64,000 nt of DNA from Plazaster borealis (GCA_021014325.1 CM037461.1:21685376-21749375); one strand, 5' to 3'; counted from the first letter of the stretch, positions 42,381 to 55,034 are shown. A program made the numbers and translations. The notes: a model not told the origin generated them from the letters alone.

Positions 42381-42477
42381 CACAAAACGCTTGCAAGGTT
42401 TAAGTTTGCATTACCACATAGGTGTATTGATCGTACAACACTAAGTACATTACAAATGTAGTCAGCCAGTGTAAAGG

Positions 42478-42862
42478 CAACATAAAAAAAAGGAAATTGT
42501 TGATCGTCCTTTTTTGGTGGGAAGTGGGGGTGGGGGGGGGTGTGTTTTGTTTTTTGTTTTTTTTGACATGGCAAAATATGAAGTAAAGAGTAAAGAAATC
42601 ATCACAATCACTATGAAACAGAGGTTTGTGTGATTTTGATGTTTTTAATTGTTTTGTTAAAAACCCATTTACAATGTAACTCCTAGAAGACATTTTCTGT
42701 AAACATTTTCAAAAACCAAAACGCTGTGTAGCCTAAGTAAATATTTGAAGAATTGTTCTTGTTTTTGCCAACATGAATTATAACCTTTCTTCAATCATCT
42801 ATTTCCAACCTATGGATTTTGAAAAAATATCAGCTGAAAAATCTGGGAGCCACATTTGACTG
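42478..42862 (+). repeat. Dispersed repeat paired with 9793-10170
   Basis: Same order of blocks as at 9793; the A/T and G runs differ in length. Confidence 0.7.
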
Positions 42863-42939
42863 CATGCAGCATAAGAGTCCAGCTTTCTCCAAAAGACGAA
42901 CAGAGCATACTGATCGAAACGCCGAGTTGAAAACCAACA

Positions 42940-43165
42940 GTTCTTTTCAGAACCACCCCAACTCATTTAGAGATACTACATGGTGTTACCGCAAACCTTT
43001 CGATATTGTATTTCCACCATGCAAAGTTTCAAATCCTACACATTTGACTGACAAACTCAAGCACTGTTTATTCATCATTGACACAGCGATTGTAAAGTTA
43101 TATAGGATTTGAGGCATTGCATGGTGAGGTATCAATATATTGATTTGCGGTAACACCATGTGTGT
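42940..43165 (-). repeat. Dispersed repeat shared with 36518-36630
   Basis: TTTTCAGAACCACCCCAACT, CATGGTGTTACCGCAAACC and TGCAAAGTTTCAAATCCTAC; then a second, inverted partial block GGTAACACCATG at about 43151. Confidence 0.7.
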
Positions 43166-43398
43166 AGTTAAGTTGCCAGGTAGAGTTTGTTCTTAGAGAA
43201 CTGTCTTGCTTAATTCTACTACCGCGGAGTAGATTGTTCGGGTGTTCGGGAGACTTCTCAGTTCTGAAAAGAACTGTCCTGTTTATTAACTACATGTATT
43301 ACCTGGGCGGAAGGTATAGAAATAGGCTGGGACTACTACTTTAGCTTATAAATAGGATGGTAATTAACTGTACTACCGTGGAGTCAGTTCTTGGATTG

Positions 43399-43444
43399 GT
43401 CTCAACGTTTCGACTAGCTTGCTCTAGTCATCGCCAGGAGACTG
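43399..43444 (-). ncRNA. Hammerhead-like self-cleaving motif remnant (speculative)
   Basis: On the minus strand GTCTC and GAGAC can close a helix, GACTAG and CTAGTC form a second 6-bp helix with an AGCAAG loop, and GAAAC follows directly. This resembles hammerhead ribozymes found in Penelope-like retroelements, but the CUGAUGA core is not intact (GCGATGA here), so activity is doubtful. Confidence 0.2.
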
Positions 43445-43648
43445 TAAAGTTGATATTTTATAAATAACATTGAGATAACTGCTACATGTTGTACATGTCA
43501 TGTACATCAGTGGTTTTCAAACTGTTGTTCATATAATTGAAAAAAAAAATGGGTACCCATCATTGTGGCTGTGCACTTTAACATTGTAATGTTTGGTGAA
43601 TTTATTCCACGTCCACACCTTGGCAACTATTGTTTAAGTTCATTGCAC

Positions 43649-43700
43649 TACATGTACATGTACATGTACATGTACATGTACATGTACACATACATGTACA
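43649..43700. repeat. TACATG microsatellite
   Basis: About seven uninterrupted ACATGT units, then ACACATACATGTACACG. Confidence 0.95.
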
Positions 43701-44068
43701 CGTATTTCGTCAGGCACAGCAGCAGCACCCTCAGTTTTCACAGGGTGTTATTCCAACCGACTTCCACGGTGGAATATTGTGTCAGTCAGGGCCAGTGGGT
43801 GAATTTTTTGATTCGGTTATCATCAGGCCCAATATTATTGTTTTAGATACATTATACAAACACCTATGAATGTATGTATTGTACTGAAAAAAAAGGTGAA
43901 GGCAAGATAAACCGATATTCATAATTTCTTTCTTGTACCACACCATGGGGGTTGAATAAACAGGAAGTGCTTTTTACATCATTCGATGTTTCTCCCTTCT
44001 CAGGGGAATGAAAAAAAAACGAAAAAAAAAACAGAGTAATGATGACAAAAATATACGGCCCTACTCAA

Positions 44069-44414
44069 AGGCACTGAACACGTTTGGAAATGGTCAAAGA
44101 CCAGTGTTCTCACTTGGTGTATCCCAACATATGCATAAAATAACAAGCCTGTGAAAATTTGGGCTCAATTGGTCATCGAAGTTGCAAGAAAATGATGAAA
44201 GAAAAAACACCCTTGTTGTACAAATTAATGTGTGCTTTCAGATAGGAATAAAAATTTTATTGAGAAATTAGCTCTTTCTCAAAAACTACGTTACTTCAGA
44301 GGGAGTCGTTTCCTACAATGTTTTGTACTATCAACAGCTCTCCATTGCCTCGTTACCAAGTCAGGTTTTATGTTAATATATATTTTGAGTAATTACCAAA
44401 CGTGTACAGTGCCT
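44069..44414 (+). mobile_element. TTAA MITE (family T1), 346 bp, lacking the central palindrome
   Basis: Right TTAA at 44415-44418; the left flank is TCAA (44065-44068), one change from TTAA. Ends AGGCACTGAACACGTTTGG and CCAAACGTGTACAGTGCCT. Where other copies have the 24-bp palindrome this one reads GGAATAAAAATTTTATTGAG, a loss of about 20 bp. Confidence 0.88.
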
Positions 44415-44689
44415 TTAAAAACATGTCACAGGCGTTATCATTCCAGTACGCTCGCGATGTCTTGAATGAATACTGTTGGAGGACACAAGGTCACCGTATA
44501 AATAGGTTTAAAGTTACTGGAAATTATGGGTTTTCATTGAGCTGGTGGGAAGATTCCACATGGCATCCACAGCCGCATTCCTTGGAGTCCAGAGATGTCG
44601 GACATTGGCATCCAAGAAAGCGAGAGGAGAGACAGCGATTGGGGGGGGGGGGAGGATGGGTTGCTTAGCGCGGTTCTTACTGACCACGG

Positions 44690-44838
44690 CATCATTTCAT
44701 AGAGCTGCTTAAGCAGACAATGATATTTTAACATTTTCTGCAGAGCCCCAAATAAAAAGGGAACCAGTTGTCAACGGTACATGTGAAATGATATTTTGGC
44801 TGGTAACCTTTTCCTGGTAAGCAGAATTATTTGTACTT
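44690..44838. mobile_element. P1 MITE, left part, leading into an array
   Basis: CATTTCATAGAGCTGCTTAA, TGATATTTTGGCTGGTAACC and GGTAAGCAGAATTATTTGT are family P1; no right terminus follows. The 31-bp array begins at once. Confidence 0.75.
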
Positions 44839-45490
44839 AACGTTCCTGGTATGCAGAATGGTTTTGTTTGAGGTTCCTCGTAAGCAGAATGATTTTGCTT
44901 AAGGTTTCTGATTAGCAGAATGGTTTTGTTTGAGGTTCCTGGTAAGCAGAATGGTTTAGTTTGAGGTTCCTGGTATGCAGAATGATTTTGCTTAAGGTTT
45001 CTGGTAAGCAGAAAGATTTTCTTAAGGAACCTGGTATGCAGAACGATTTTGCTAATGTTTCTTGGGAAGCAGAATTATTCTGCTTAAGGTTCCTGGTAAG
45101 CAGAATGATTTTGTTAATGCTCCTGGTAAGCAGATTGACTTTTCTTAAGGTTCCTGGTATGCAGAATGATTTTGCTTACGGTTTCTGGTTTACAGATTAA
45201 TTTTGCTTAAGGTTCCTTGTGAGGGTAAGCAGAATAGTTTTGCTTAAGGTTCCTGGTAAGGAGAATGCTTTTGCTTAAGGTTCCTGGTATGCAGATTGAT
45301 TTTGCTTTAAGGTTCCTTGTTTGCAGATTGATTTTGCTTAAGGTTCCTTATAAGGGTGAGCAGAATAGTTTTGCTTAAGGTTCCCGGTAAGCAGAATGAT
45401 TTTGCTTAAGGTTCCTGGTATGCAGAATTATTCTGCTTAAGGTTCCTGGTATTAAGCAGAATGATTTTGCTTAAGGTTCCTGTTTAAAAG
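44839..45490. repeat. 31-bp tandem repeat x about 21
   Basis: The unit combines GGTTCCTGGTAAGCAGAATG and ATTTTGCTTAA, which are pieces of the adjacent P1 MITE. Units vary (GGTATGCAG, GGTTTCTGG, inserted GTGAGGGTAAG). Confidence 0.92.
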
Positions 45491-46965
<1,475 letters not shown>

Positions 46966-47330
46966 GTCGTACAAAAAAGCAATCCAGTTTTCACTTCGGA
47001 AAGTAAGATCCAGAACTTGGTTGTTTTTTTAAGCCGATCTCATTTGTTTTTTGTATTACACGAAAGGCAATTTAATGAGCAAGAATGTTTTTGCTACTTA
47101 TTTTGCTCTAAAATGGAAATTTTGGGTTGATAATAGAGTTTGTAAAATTGGCCTCGGAGCACGTGCATGCTGCTGTTATCAGAAAAAGAGCTTCAAGTAT
47201 GAGTGGTCAAATAATTCGGTCACCAGTGGTCGTTTAGAAAATGCCAAAATAATTTTGCAACCAGAGAGTCAATGTGATTGATCAACAGTAGAAAGTTCTA
47301 GAAGCTACCCGGCGTGTGATAATTCTACAA

Positions 47331-47775
47331 GACATCCTCCCAAATTTGTGAAAAAATGGATTGCGCCCTCTTGTGTCCAGATGAACCCATGTTTACATTC
47401 CCCTCATTAAAAAAGGGTAATCTTGCTAATTCTGCAATAGACATCCTTCCAAAATACACTTTTGCAAAAATGTATAGTGCCCTCTTGTGTCCAGATGTAC
47501 CCATCTTGCCATTCCCCTCATTAAAAAAGGGTAATCTTGCTAATTCTGCAATAGACATCCTTCCAAAATACACTTTTGCAAAAATGTATAGTGCCCTCTT
47601 GTGTCCAGATGTACCCATCTTGCCATTCCCGTCATTAAAAAAGGGCAATCTTGCTAATTCTGCAATAGACATCCTTACAAAATACACTTTAGCAAAAATG
47701 GATAGCGCCCTCTTGTGTTCAGATGTACATGTACCCATCTTTACATTCCCCTCATAAAAAAAGGGCAGTCTCCCT
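47331..47775. repeat. Tandem repeat, 114 bp x about 4
   Basis: GACATCC starts at 47331, 47440, 47554 and 47668. Units share GCCCTCTTGTGTCCAGATG and AAAAAGGG-AATCTTGCTAA. As 114 is a multiple of three, frames of 133 and 171 codons stay open on opposite strands; these are by-products. Confidence 0.92.
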
Positions 47776-48040
47776 GAAAATGTACCGGATGAAAATCCCG
47801 CCACAGCGCCCTCTCTTGGCTGCTCCACCTCAGCATCCACCCTGCATGACTCATTCAGAATATAATGCCGAATGACATGTTTCCCCTACCCCTCTAAAAA
47901 TCAATCGACCCCCCCAGATTTTTTAACAGATTCTATCTTGTTATTTGAAGGCTGCTAAGAACTTCAAGGAGAGAACAAATATAATGCGTCCCTCCCACTT
48001 CATTAAACACTGATCCCCCCACCATAATGACGACCCATTG

Positions 48041-48566
48041 TAGGCCAAACATAAATATAAAAATGTTTGTTTGTCCTCGTCCGACCGACCGTCATTTGCG
48101 TCGCGACCGATTTTATTTATTTTTTTCACTTTTTTTCTATTTGTTTTCTTCAAAATGGTCATTAAAACTCTCAAAACAAATTGCTCAACAAATGTTGAAA
48201 CAGGAAGAAACTATATAATATAAAGCAGTTTACAAACCCACGGAGTTTATACATTCCTGACTTTTTATTCTGGTGAAATTTCAGTACTGCAGAAGTGCAG
48301 GCTCCGGTAAAGCATTCATCTCAACATCAACGCCATAAAATCTTTTTAGTTGAACAGTATTAAAATACTGTTAAAAGACATATTAATAAAAGAGTTCAAT
48401 TCAGTGAAAGTGTTGTGTTTTGTGTTTGGATTTTATATTTTAAAACCAAAGAGTTTATATTCCCAAATACAATATCGATATGAAAAAATATAAAAAAATC
48501 GACCGACCGACCCTACCTTTTGAGGACCCTCTAGGACAAACAAACACAATTTTTTGTTTGGCCTTA
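48041..48566. mobile_element. TIR element with AGGCCAAACA ends
   Basis: TAGGCCAAACATAAATATAA...GTTTGTTTGTCCTCG at the left mirrors AGGACAAACAAACAC...TTTGTTTGGCC at the right; further in, GACCGACCG occurs on both sides. About 525 bp, no coding frame. Confidence 0.65.
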
Positions 48567-49053
48567 CCTTATTGTGTTTATGTTTCCACTGCAAGCCTCT
48601 GTAAATTGAAAGCATCCCAGTCTCCCACTCTGCACTGGGCGATTACCACCCTCCCCCCCCATATCACCGTCCACATCATCATCTAAATAAAGCCTGTTTG
48701 TGAACGCCCAAGGGTACCATTCTCAACCGGTCCCGCTCCACTGAAAATGGAGCATTTTGTATGCCTCGAGGGCAGGCTTTGGCTCTGCGGATCTCTCAAG
48801 CTTTCCATGCCTCATTTATATTTCCGTGGTGGTGTTTTTTTCCCCCTCCCATCTGAGTCTTTTTCTCTGGCATAATTTGATGGAGGTGTTTATTGTTGGC
48901 TTTTGAAGCATCTTTTTGCATTGTCTTATATAGGCAAGCTTTGCATTGAGTCACTGACATTAGCTCTTTTAAGATGTGGTGGACACTATAAGAGTGCGCT
49001 GCTTGGTTTTGGGTGTATACAGATAAATTTACCTATAACGTTATAGAGTTATA
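48567..49053. other. Unassigned stretch
   Basis: No recognised repeat or exon. Confidence 0.35.
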
Positions 49054-49361
49054 CAGGGTTCTCCCCATGTTTTTTTTCAAAACTAGGGGTTATTCTTGAC
49101 CCAAATTGTTGGGTGTTTGGCCAAAACACGTAGAATTGAAACAAGGTCTTCGGAATGTTTTGTACTTTGTGTTTATCTTGGTTTTGAAAGCCCTACCTTG
49201 CAATCTGGAGCATTCTACTGTACAAGGTATACAGGCTTTTCTTGATGTTTTTTTAAGGTAAAAATATATGTATGTATTTTGTTTTTGCGTATCGTCCGAA
49301 ATGTGCGCGTATTGGCACGCAAATCGCGCGTATCGCTAGTTGTGCATGGGGAAAACCCTGT
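49054..49361 (+). mobile_element. CAGGGTTCTCCCC-terminal MITE (family H1)
   Basis: ACAGGGTTCTCCCCATG at the left; GTGCATGGGGAAAACCCTG at the right; GAATTGAAACAAGGTCTTCG inside. Confidence 0.8.
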
Positions 49362-50344
49362 CATAGTGTTGTGTCCACCATACTCAAAACGGCTTAAATG
49401 CATTCTTTATACCACAGACACTGGCTTTACATTATGCATGCTTACAACCAAATATATACCGAGATTATTTACCGAAATTTGTTACCAAGATTTTTTACCG
49501 AGATCTGTGTACGTGGTAAACTTAACAATACATTACAATTGATTCATACTTCAAGAATTTATTTAGATTTGTGTGATGTTTGTTTGAGGTGTTTGTGCAG
49601 ATTTGTAAATGTACTCGTATATTTTTATGCATTGTACTGTAATTTACAAAATGTCAAATAATAACCCTAAAGGAAACTTACTGGATAAATTGTAATAAAT
49701 TTTTGGGTGGGCGTGATTTTTTTTTCAGAATGAAAGACCGCGCCATCCCCAGACAGCATTTTATTTTTCTGCACTGCGAAATTGCCAATGCACTAATGAG
49801 TATGACTTCTGAAAAAAAATTTTCTCTCCCTTTTTTTTTTTTTTCCTGGCAAAAGGGGGGGGGTCCCCCACGCCCCCCCCGGATCCGTGCCTGCAACCTG
49901 GGAAGCGGCAGCCAGGGGATCACCTCATAATGTTGCGGCTTTTTATTTCAAATTTCAAGTAATAAACCACAAGGGAAACTGTCTTGCTAAATTTGAAATA
50001 TTAATTTAATTCTAATTGTTTACAAAAAAAAAATTCCCAGTCAGTTTCCCTTTGTCGTGTTTGTGATTTATTACTTGATGTACAAACTGACTGGCTTCTG
50101 ATTGTCCACAACAATTAACCAAAATTGCTTCGTGACGGACATGTCCACATGTATCCCACATTCGATGTAATTACAACATAGACGTGGCGGAAGCAACATT
50201 ATTAAAAACGGAGTTCGCAACATTAAACGCAGGTCGTCTCTTTTCATTAATGTGCCACTAGACTCCGCTACGGAGCTAGTCCCAGCTCGGGCACTCGGTA
50301 ACAAAGATAGATCAATTACAAATGCAATTTAAAAACCTCCGTTC
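49362..50344. other. Unassigned stretch with SINE-like pieces
   Basis: GCCTGCAACCTGGGAAGCGG near 49888 and AGTAATAAACCACAAGGGAA near 49958 resemble S4 SINE body pieces in reverse. No exon was recognised. Confidence 0.35.
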
Positions 50345-50597
50345 AGTTGTTCGATTCGCCACCACCGTGTTCGTTCAACAAATTCATTACAGAACATTGG
50401 TTTGTATTGAAAGCAATTTACTTATATGCGAGTTTCTTAATAAATTCAGCTTTTTTTTCCCCTCTATACAAATATTTTGTGTACTCAGAACAGTAATTTG
50501 GTGCTCGATAGGGGCATGATGGTACCCCCCCCCTGGATTCGCCACCACAGTGTTCATTCAACAAAATCATTACAGAACATTGATTTGTAATGCTCTT
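50345..50597 (+). repeat. Local duplication around a CGCCACCAC motif
   Basis: GATTCGCCACCACCGTGTTC...TTACAGAACATTGGTTTGTA (50353-50407) recurs at 50536-50590 with a few changes, about 183 bp apart. Confidence 0.8.
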
Positions 50598-50600
50598 TAA

Positions 50601-50898
50601 CCCTTTAGAGACCATTCATTTCTGTATAATCATCACCATGCGCCCAGACATGGTTTTATTGTTGATTTTTTGAAACATTTTTTACTTGTAAAAGTGCCTG
50701 AAAAAATACTATAAATCAGAAATTTGTTTTGTTTTTTAGAAACATAGATACTATGTTAACAAGAGAAACATTGGAAAATGTTAATCCTTTTCTTTGACCT
50801 TTTTAGTTGAGTGGGAGTAGATCAGATCTTGCAGCCGTTTGTGGCCACTATGGGCATTTTGGTACAAGCCGTTTGTGGCCGCTGTGGTCTCTAAAGGG
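50601..50898. mobile_element. piggyBac-like MITE, 298 bp
   Basis: TTAA at 50597-50600 and 50899-50902. Ends CCCTTTAGAGACCA and TGGTCTCTAAAGGG. The TTAA target with CCC...GGG termini is the piggyBac hallmark. No transposase frame fits in 298 bp. It lies right after the local duplication. Confidence 0.85.
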
Positions 50899-50992
50899 TT
50901 AATAATCCACTTCTCTAGGCCATCGTCCTTGCTGCCCCCTTGAAATGTTCCAGTAGAAATTTACCTTTCCCTCCTTGAGGTGCCCTTTACAG

Positions 50993-51147
50993 GCCTGGAA
51001 TTACACGGAGGCCATGGCCTCTGTTGCCCTGTTCTTGGCCTTGGTGCCCCTGCAAAATTTGCCCATGGGCGCTAAGATTTTCCAATGGTAGTGCCCTTTG
51101 CAAAACGAAAATGGCCTCGCCCTCTCAAAGATGAAATTCCAGGTCTG
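50993..51147. mobile_element. GCCTGGAATT-type MITE (family H4)
   Basis: GGCCTGGAATTACACGGAGG at the left, GATGAAATTCCAGGTCTG at the right; matches 3188-3361. Confidence 0.65.
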
Positions 51148-51475
51148 CCTTTACTAAAGAGAAAAAATGCCTTGCCCTTACAAGAACTTACATTTCTTCC
51201 TACGTTCCTACTTCAGAAAATGTGTTTCTTTTCTGTACCTCATGCTTATTAAATAAACAAGCAAGCAAATAAATTGCATCACAGGAAACGTGGTTGCGTC
51301 CAACTTCAAGGACACCGAGTGAGGGCGCAGTTCCTTTTCCTTGCAATAAGTCTTGGGAGGGAGGGCCATAAAGGGAACAATCGAGAAGGAGGAATTGTGC
51401 CTTTAACAGGGTTTATACAGTGAGCAGAAACAAAGGGATAGTACGTAATCGCTCATCATGCATCATGTCTAATTT

Positions 51476-51695
51476 AATAGATGTTAAATTTGCATCTGGG
51501 ATAAAGAATATTATATTTGGTTTTACCCGTACACCGATGTGTGTAAAGCACTGTATACGAGTAATATGCCTGTGATTATTTTCACAGGACTCGGGAAAGT
51601 ATTGAGTATACAGAGCTTTACACGCATTGGTGTATGTTTAAAACCAAATATAATATTCTTTATCCCCGATGCAAATTTAACATCTATAAAATTGT
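51476..51695. repeat. Foldback with about 85-bp arms
   Basis: ATAGATGTTAAATTTGCATC...GAATATTATATTTGGTTTTA at the left is mirrored at the right by ACCAAATATAATATTC...GATGCAAATTTAACATCTAT. The centre carries GAGTAATATGCCTGTGATTA...ACTCGGGAAAGTATTGAGTA, a tail shared with the tRNA-like sequence just downstream. Confidence 0.8.
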
Positions 51696-51740
51696 CGCGG
51701 TCCCCGCTGCTAAAATAAAGGATTCGAACTGCCTCTAGCT

Positions 51741-51880
51741 GCCGGGCAATCTCGGTGGTCTAGTTGGTAAGACATCTGCTCTAGAATGGCAAAGGTCGTG
51801 GGTTTGAATCCCATCCGAGTAATATGCATGTGATTTTTTCACAAGACTCGGGAAAGTACTAAGTATACAGTAAACATGTC
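51741..51880 (+). mobile_element. tRNA-like SINE unit (S5)
   Basis: CTCGGTGGTCTAGTTGGTAA (A-box) and GTGGGTTTGAATCCCA (B-box) with CTCGG/CCGAG acceptor-like ends resemble a tRNA. The anticodon stem does not pair well and a GAGTAATATGCATGTGATTT tail follows, so it is a SINE or tRNA pseudogene. Confidence 0.6.
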
Positions 51881-53646
51881 GTTCGATATCGAAAAGAAAT
51901 GTCACATGTACCGGTCTGGGTGTGTATTTTATGGAATATAAACATGCGTGGAGGATGAGTTCAGTCTACCAAAAACCAACTAAAATGGACATCTGCAATT
52001 GCACATTGTAATCAGTGTATCTTTAAAAAGCATTACAAAATGCTCTAAATCACGAACTGTACATGTATTGGGAGAAACCATGAATTGCAACAAAATCAGC
52101 CCCGCCAAGTGTACACAATCATTTATATTAGAATTCCACTGTCACTCATCCATCCCTTCTTGAAAAAAGCCCAGTTCTCATAAATTAGATGCAAATTAAG
52201 ACAAGCTCTCCCGCCTTCCCAGATGCGAGCAGCACACCCCCCCCCCCACACAGCAAACTCTGTAGTCAATGGTAGTACTACACAACCTCACCACGTGCGC
52301 CGGCCACTCACATGGTCTTCCCTCTCATTAACGGTCACCCAAGCACTCTGATTCACACGCCTTGGTTTTTATGAATGGGCAGCTACTCTCAGGTTACGCC
52401 AGTCATCCGTTGAATCGCTCTCTCTGCCTCTCTCACTCTCACTCTCTCTCGGATGCGATACCACGGCAACGAAGGAGCTACCAATATCCAATTATAGTAG
52501 AGAGTGAATAATTTGGGATTTGGTGTGTGTGTGTGTGTGTGAGCGTGGACTCGTTTGTGCAATCAGTCTCTACCCTATCAAGGGGCCAGATTAGTAAGAC
52601 AAAGGGTTCGGATTGGAAAAGATGTCACGCGTGGCAAGAGCCGTGGACGGTAGTCTTGCAGCGGAATGATGCCTCGTGGCGAGATTAATGGTCGATTTTG
52701 TTTTTACATCCTGTTTGTAAAAACCGCTCCCCCGTCCTGTGGATCTGTGGACTTTATTGAGAACTGAGATTTTTTTACAGCCATGGGATCGTCTCGAAAT
52801 ACATCTTTGCGACGAGTTCACAGTCAAGTAATGAAGCAGCAGTGACTGAAGTGTCAGCAGTTTTGTTGGTTATCATCTTTAAGTTTTGTGTCCATGTTCG
52901 TCATTTAGCCTTCGAGAAAGACACTGCCAGGGTCGAAACGCCAGACCATTTTTTGCATTTCTTTTTTCGTTAGTGGACTTATCGGATTGCTTCGTCTTAA
53001 AAATGGACAGTCAAATTTAAGACCTTTTTTTGTTGTTAGAGGGATCATCTTGAATGCATTTTGTGAATAATGTGGTGAATTCGGGGAATGCTTTGTTTAG
53101 CAAAATATTTAGACTGAATATGTTTTGTGCATACCGAACATTGAGTAACCACTGATGTGTTTATCAAGTAGCAATTGATACAGTTCATTTTGTGTATATG
53201 AGGGAAATTGTTCACTGGTATTAATGGAGCAGTAGTGAGACGATACCGCCAGAGTTTTTTTAAAGTGGGAGTCGTCGTCAACATCGGCTGAGTTTTTGGG
53301 CTTGCTGTGCAGAGAAGCCTTGACGGAAGGACGTCAGAAACCTTTGATTGATCCCAACCTGGATCATCGTGAAAACCTTTTGTGCAAATTTTCATCAGGT
53401 GATAATGTTGAACGGCAGTTTCAGTGCTGGAACGGTGCGGTGGACTAACTGATTATCAAGACATCAGAATTTCATTTTGTAAACTGTCGTCGTATGATGC
53501 ACCGTCAGATTACCTGAGTGCTTGCTGAGGACGGTGCTTGGTGATTTATAAAACTTGGATTACTTGGCTACCTCTGTAGCTGACTGCTTGCAGTTGACTT
53601 TGTGGAAACTATGGAGTTTATGTGCTGTTTTCAGTATCTCCTCTCA
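51881..53646 (+). other. Less repetitive stretch, possible alternative promoter region
   Basis: Few recognised repeats over about 1.7 kb. It holds a CTCTCTCT-rich tract (52420-52460), CCAATATCCAATTATAG near 52480, a TG dinucleotide run (about 52525-52540) and a CCATGGGATCG start with a 20-codon frame at 52781. The motif GGGTCGAAACGCCAGACC near 52930 resembles a repeat motif elsewhere. See the candidate exon at 53611. Confidence 0.3.
53611..53646 (+). CDS. Candidate alternative first coding exon (speculative)
   Basis: An ATG at 53611 opens the 12-residue peptide MEFMCCFQYLLS and runs into a consensus donor GTAAGTAG at 53647 in phase 0. That phase could join the next exon (62809), also phase 0, giving an isoform without WW domains. 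An in-frame TGA at 53581 precedes the ATG. The upstream kilobase has fewer recognisable repeats than most of the intron. Splice compatibility and position are the only evidence; a chance ATG-donor pair is quite possible. Confidence 0.2.
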
Positions 53647-53692
53647 GTAAGTAGACGTACTACTGTATAAAACCCTTTAACCAGAATCAGGG

Positions 53693-54262
53693 CCCAATTT
53701 CATATACATGTAGCTGCTTAAAGGCACTGAACACGTTTAGAAATTGTCAAAGACCAGTGTTCTCACTTGGTGTATCCCAACATGTGCATAAAATAACAAG
53801 CCTGTGAAAATTTGGGCTCAATTGGTCATTGAAGTTGCAAGAAAATGATGAAAGAAAAAACACCCTTGTTGTACAAATTTGTGTGCTTTCATATAGGAAT
53901 AAAAACTTCTTGCAAGAAGTTTTTATTATTTTAGTGAGAAATTACCTCTTTCTCAAAAACTACGTTACTTCAGAGGGAGTCGTTTCCTACAATGTTTTAT
54001 ACTATCAAGAGCTCTCCGTTGCTTGTTACCAAGTAAGTTTTTATGCTAATATTTGTTTTGAGTCATTACCAAACGTGTACAATACCTTTAAGCACAAAAA
54101 GTAGCCAAGCACAACAAAATTATGCTTACCAAATATATGGTTACCAGCCAAAATGCCATTTCTCATGTACAATCTGTGGCTGGTATCCTACTAATTTTTG
54201 CTTAGCAGAAACTTTTTAAGCGATATTTTCTCCTTAAAGCAGCTCTGTGAAATTGAGTCCAG
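53693..54262. mobile_element. P1 MITE split by a TTAA MITE
   Basis: GGGCCCAATTTCATATACAT...AGCTGC and GCACAAAAAGTAGCCAAG...CAGCTCTGTGAAATTGAG are its halves. The junction matches the intact GCTGCTTAAGCAC at 19864-19880. Confidence 0.85.
53722..54087 (+). mobile_element. Complete TTAA MITE (family T1), 366 bp, nested in P1
   Basis: TTAA at 53718-53721 and 54088-54091. Ends AGGCACTGAACACGTTTAG and CCAAACGTGTACAATACCT; central palindrome intact. Confidence 0.92.
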
Positions 54263-55034
54263 GTGTTTTTTAGGCACCCTGCTAAATGCATCAAAATACA
54301 ACACAGTTGAAATGGAAACCCTGCTAAATAAATCATTCAAGAATAATTCAACAGTATTTCAACAATAATAATAATTAATTTAGTATTTATTTCACTACCA
54401 ATTATCATTAGCATTTTTAATTTTTTCAAGCAATACCTGCAACGAAAGCATAACCTCGAAACTATAGCAATAGTTATTTAAATTTAAAAACTAAATTTTT
54501 GAGTCAAACCGGCCAAAATTCGGACATAGCATCTTTAACCCAAACTGTAGGTGCTTTTATATTTTTATACTACACTGACTTCTTGGAGGGGGAGGGGGGA
54601 AGGGATGGGGGGGGGCTTTATCCTCAAGACCCTTAACCCACATTTCAAGAGCTTTTTTATCTTCGCGGCATGAACATATCCATTGTATACTTCCCCGATA
54701 TTGTCCGTGGTGAACATTCATAGTGTGTACACAGGAACACAAGTGTACAGTGTCCGTGTTAACCAGGGGGTTTTTTGATCGGAAAGAGGAAATTTGTTGG
54801 CGTGTGCATGTTCTCAACTTGTAAGGTATTTGTTACGCTTCATGGAGAGTACACATACAATACGACTATAGTTTGCCTACGTCTGCGCCCATAGTGCCCT
54901 GACCCCCTTTACTACAAAACACGTACCTTGTACAGCATGTAGTAGATCATTCATAGACGAAGACCCTTTTCTCCATCCTCATTTCCAGCTACCCTGGATC
55001 ACTGCGTCTTGTACAAACACATCAGAGCTGCTAG
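54263..55034. other. Unassigned stretch
   Basis: AT-rich, with a G-rich patch near 54585-54617. No exon or repeat family was recognised. Confidence 0.35.

Noticed and set aside
47325..47840. Open frames of 171 and 133 codons on opposite strands
   Set aside because: Both arise from the 114-bp (38-codon) array; a repeat length divisible by three keeps frames open.
51741..51815. A functional tRNA gene
   Set aside because: A- and B-boxes and short acceptor ends are present, but the anticodon stem does not pair properly and a SINE tail follows.
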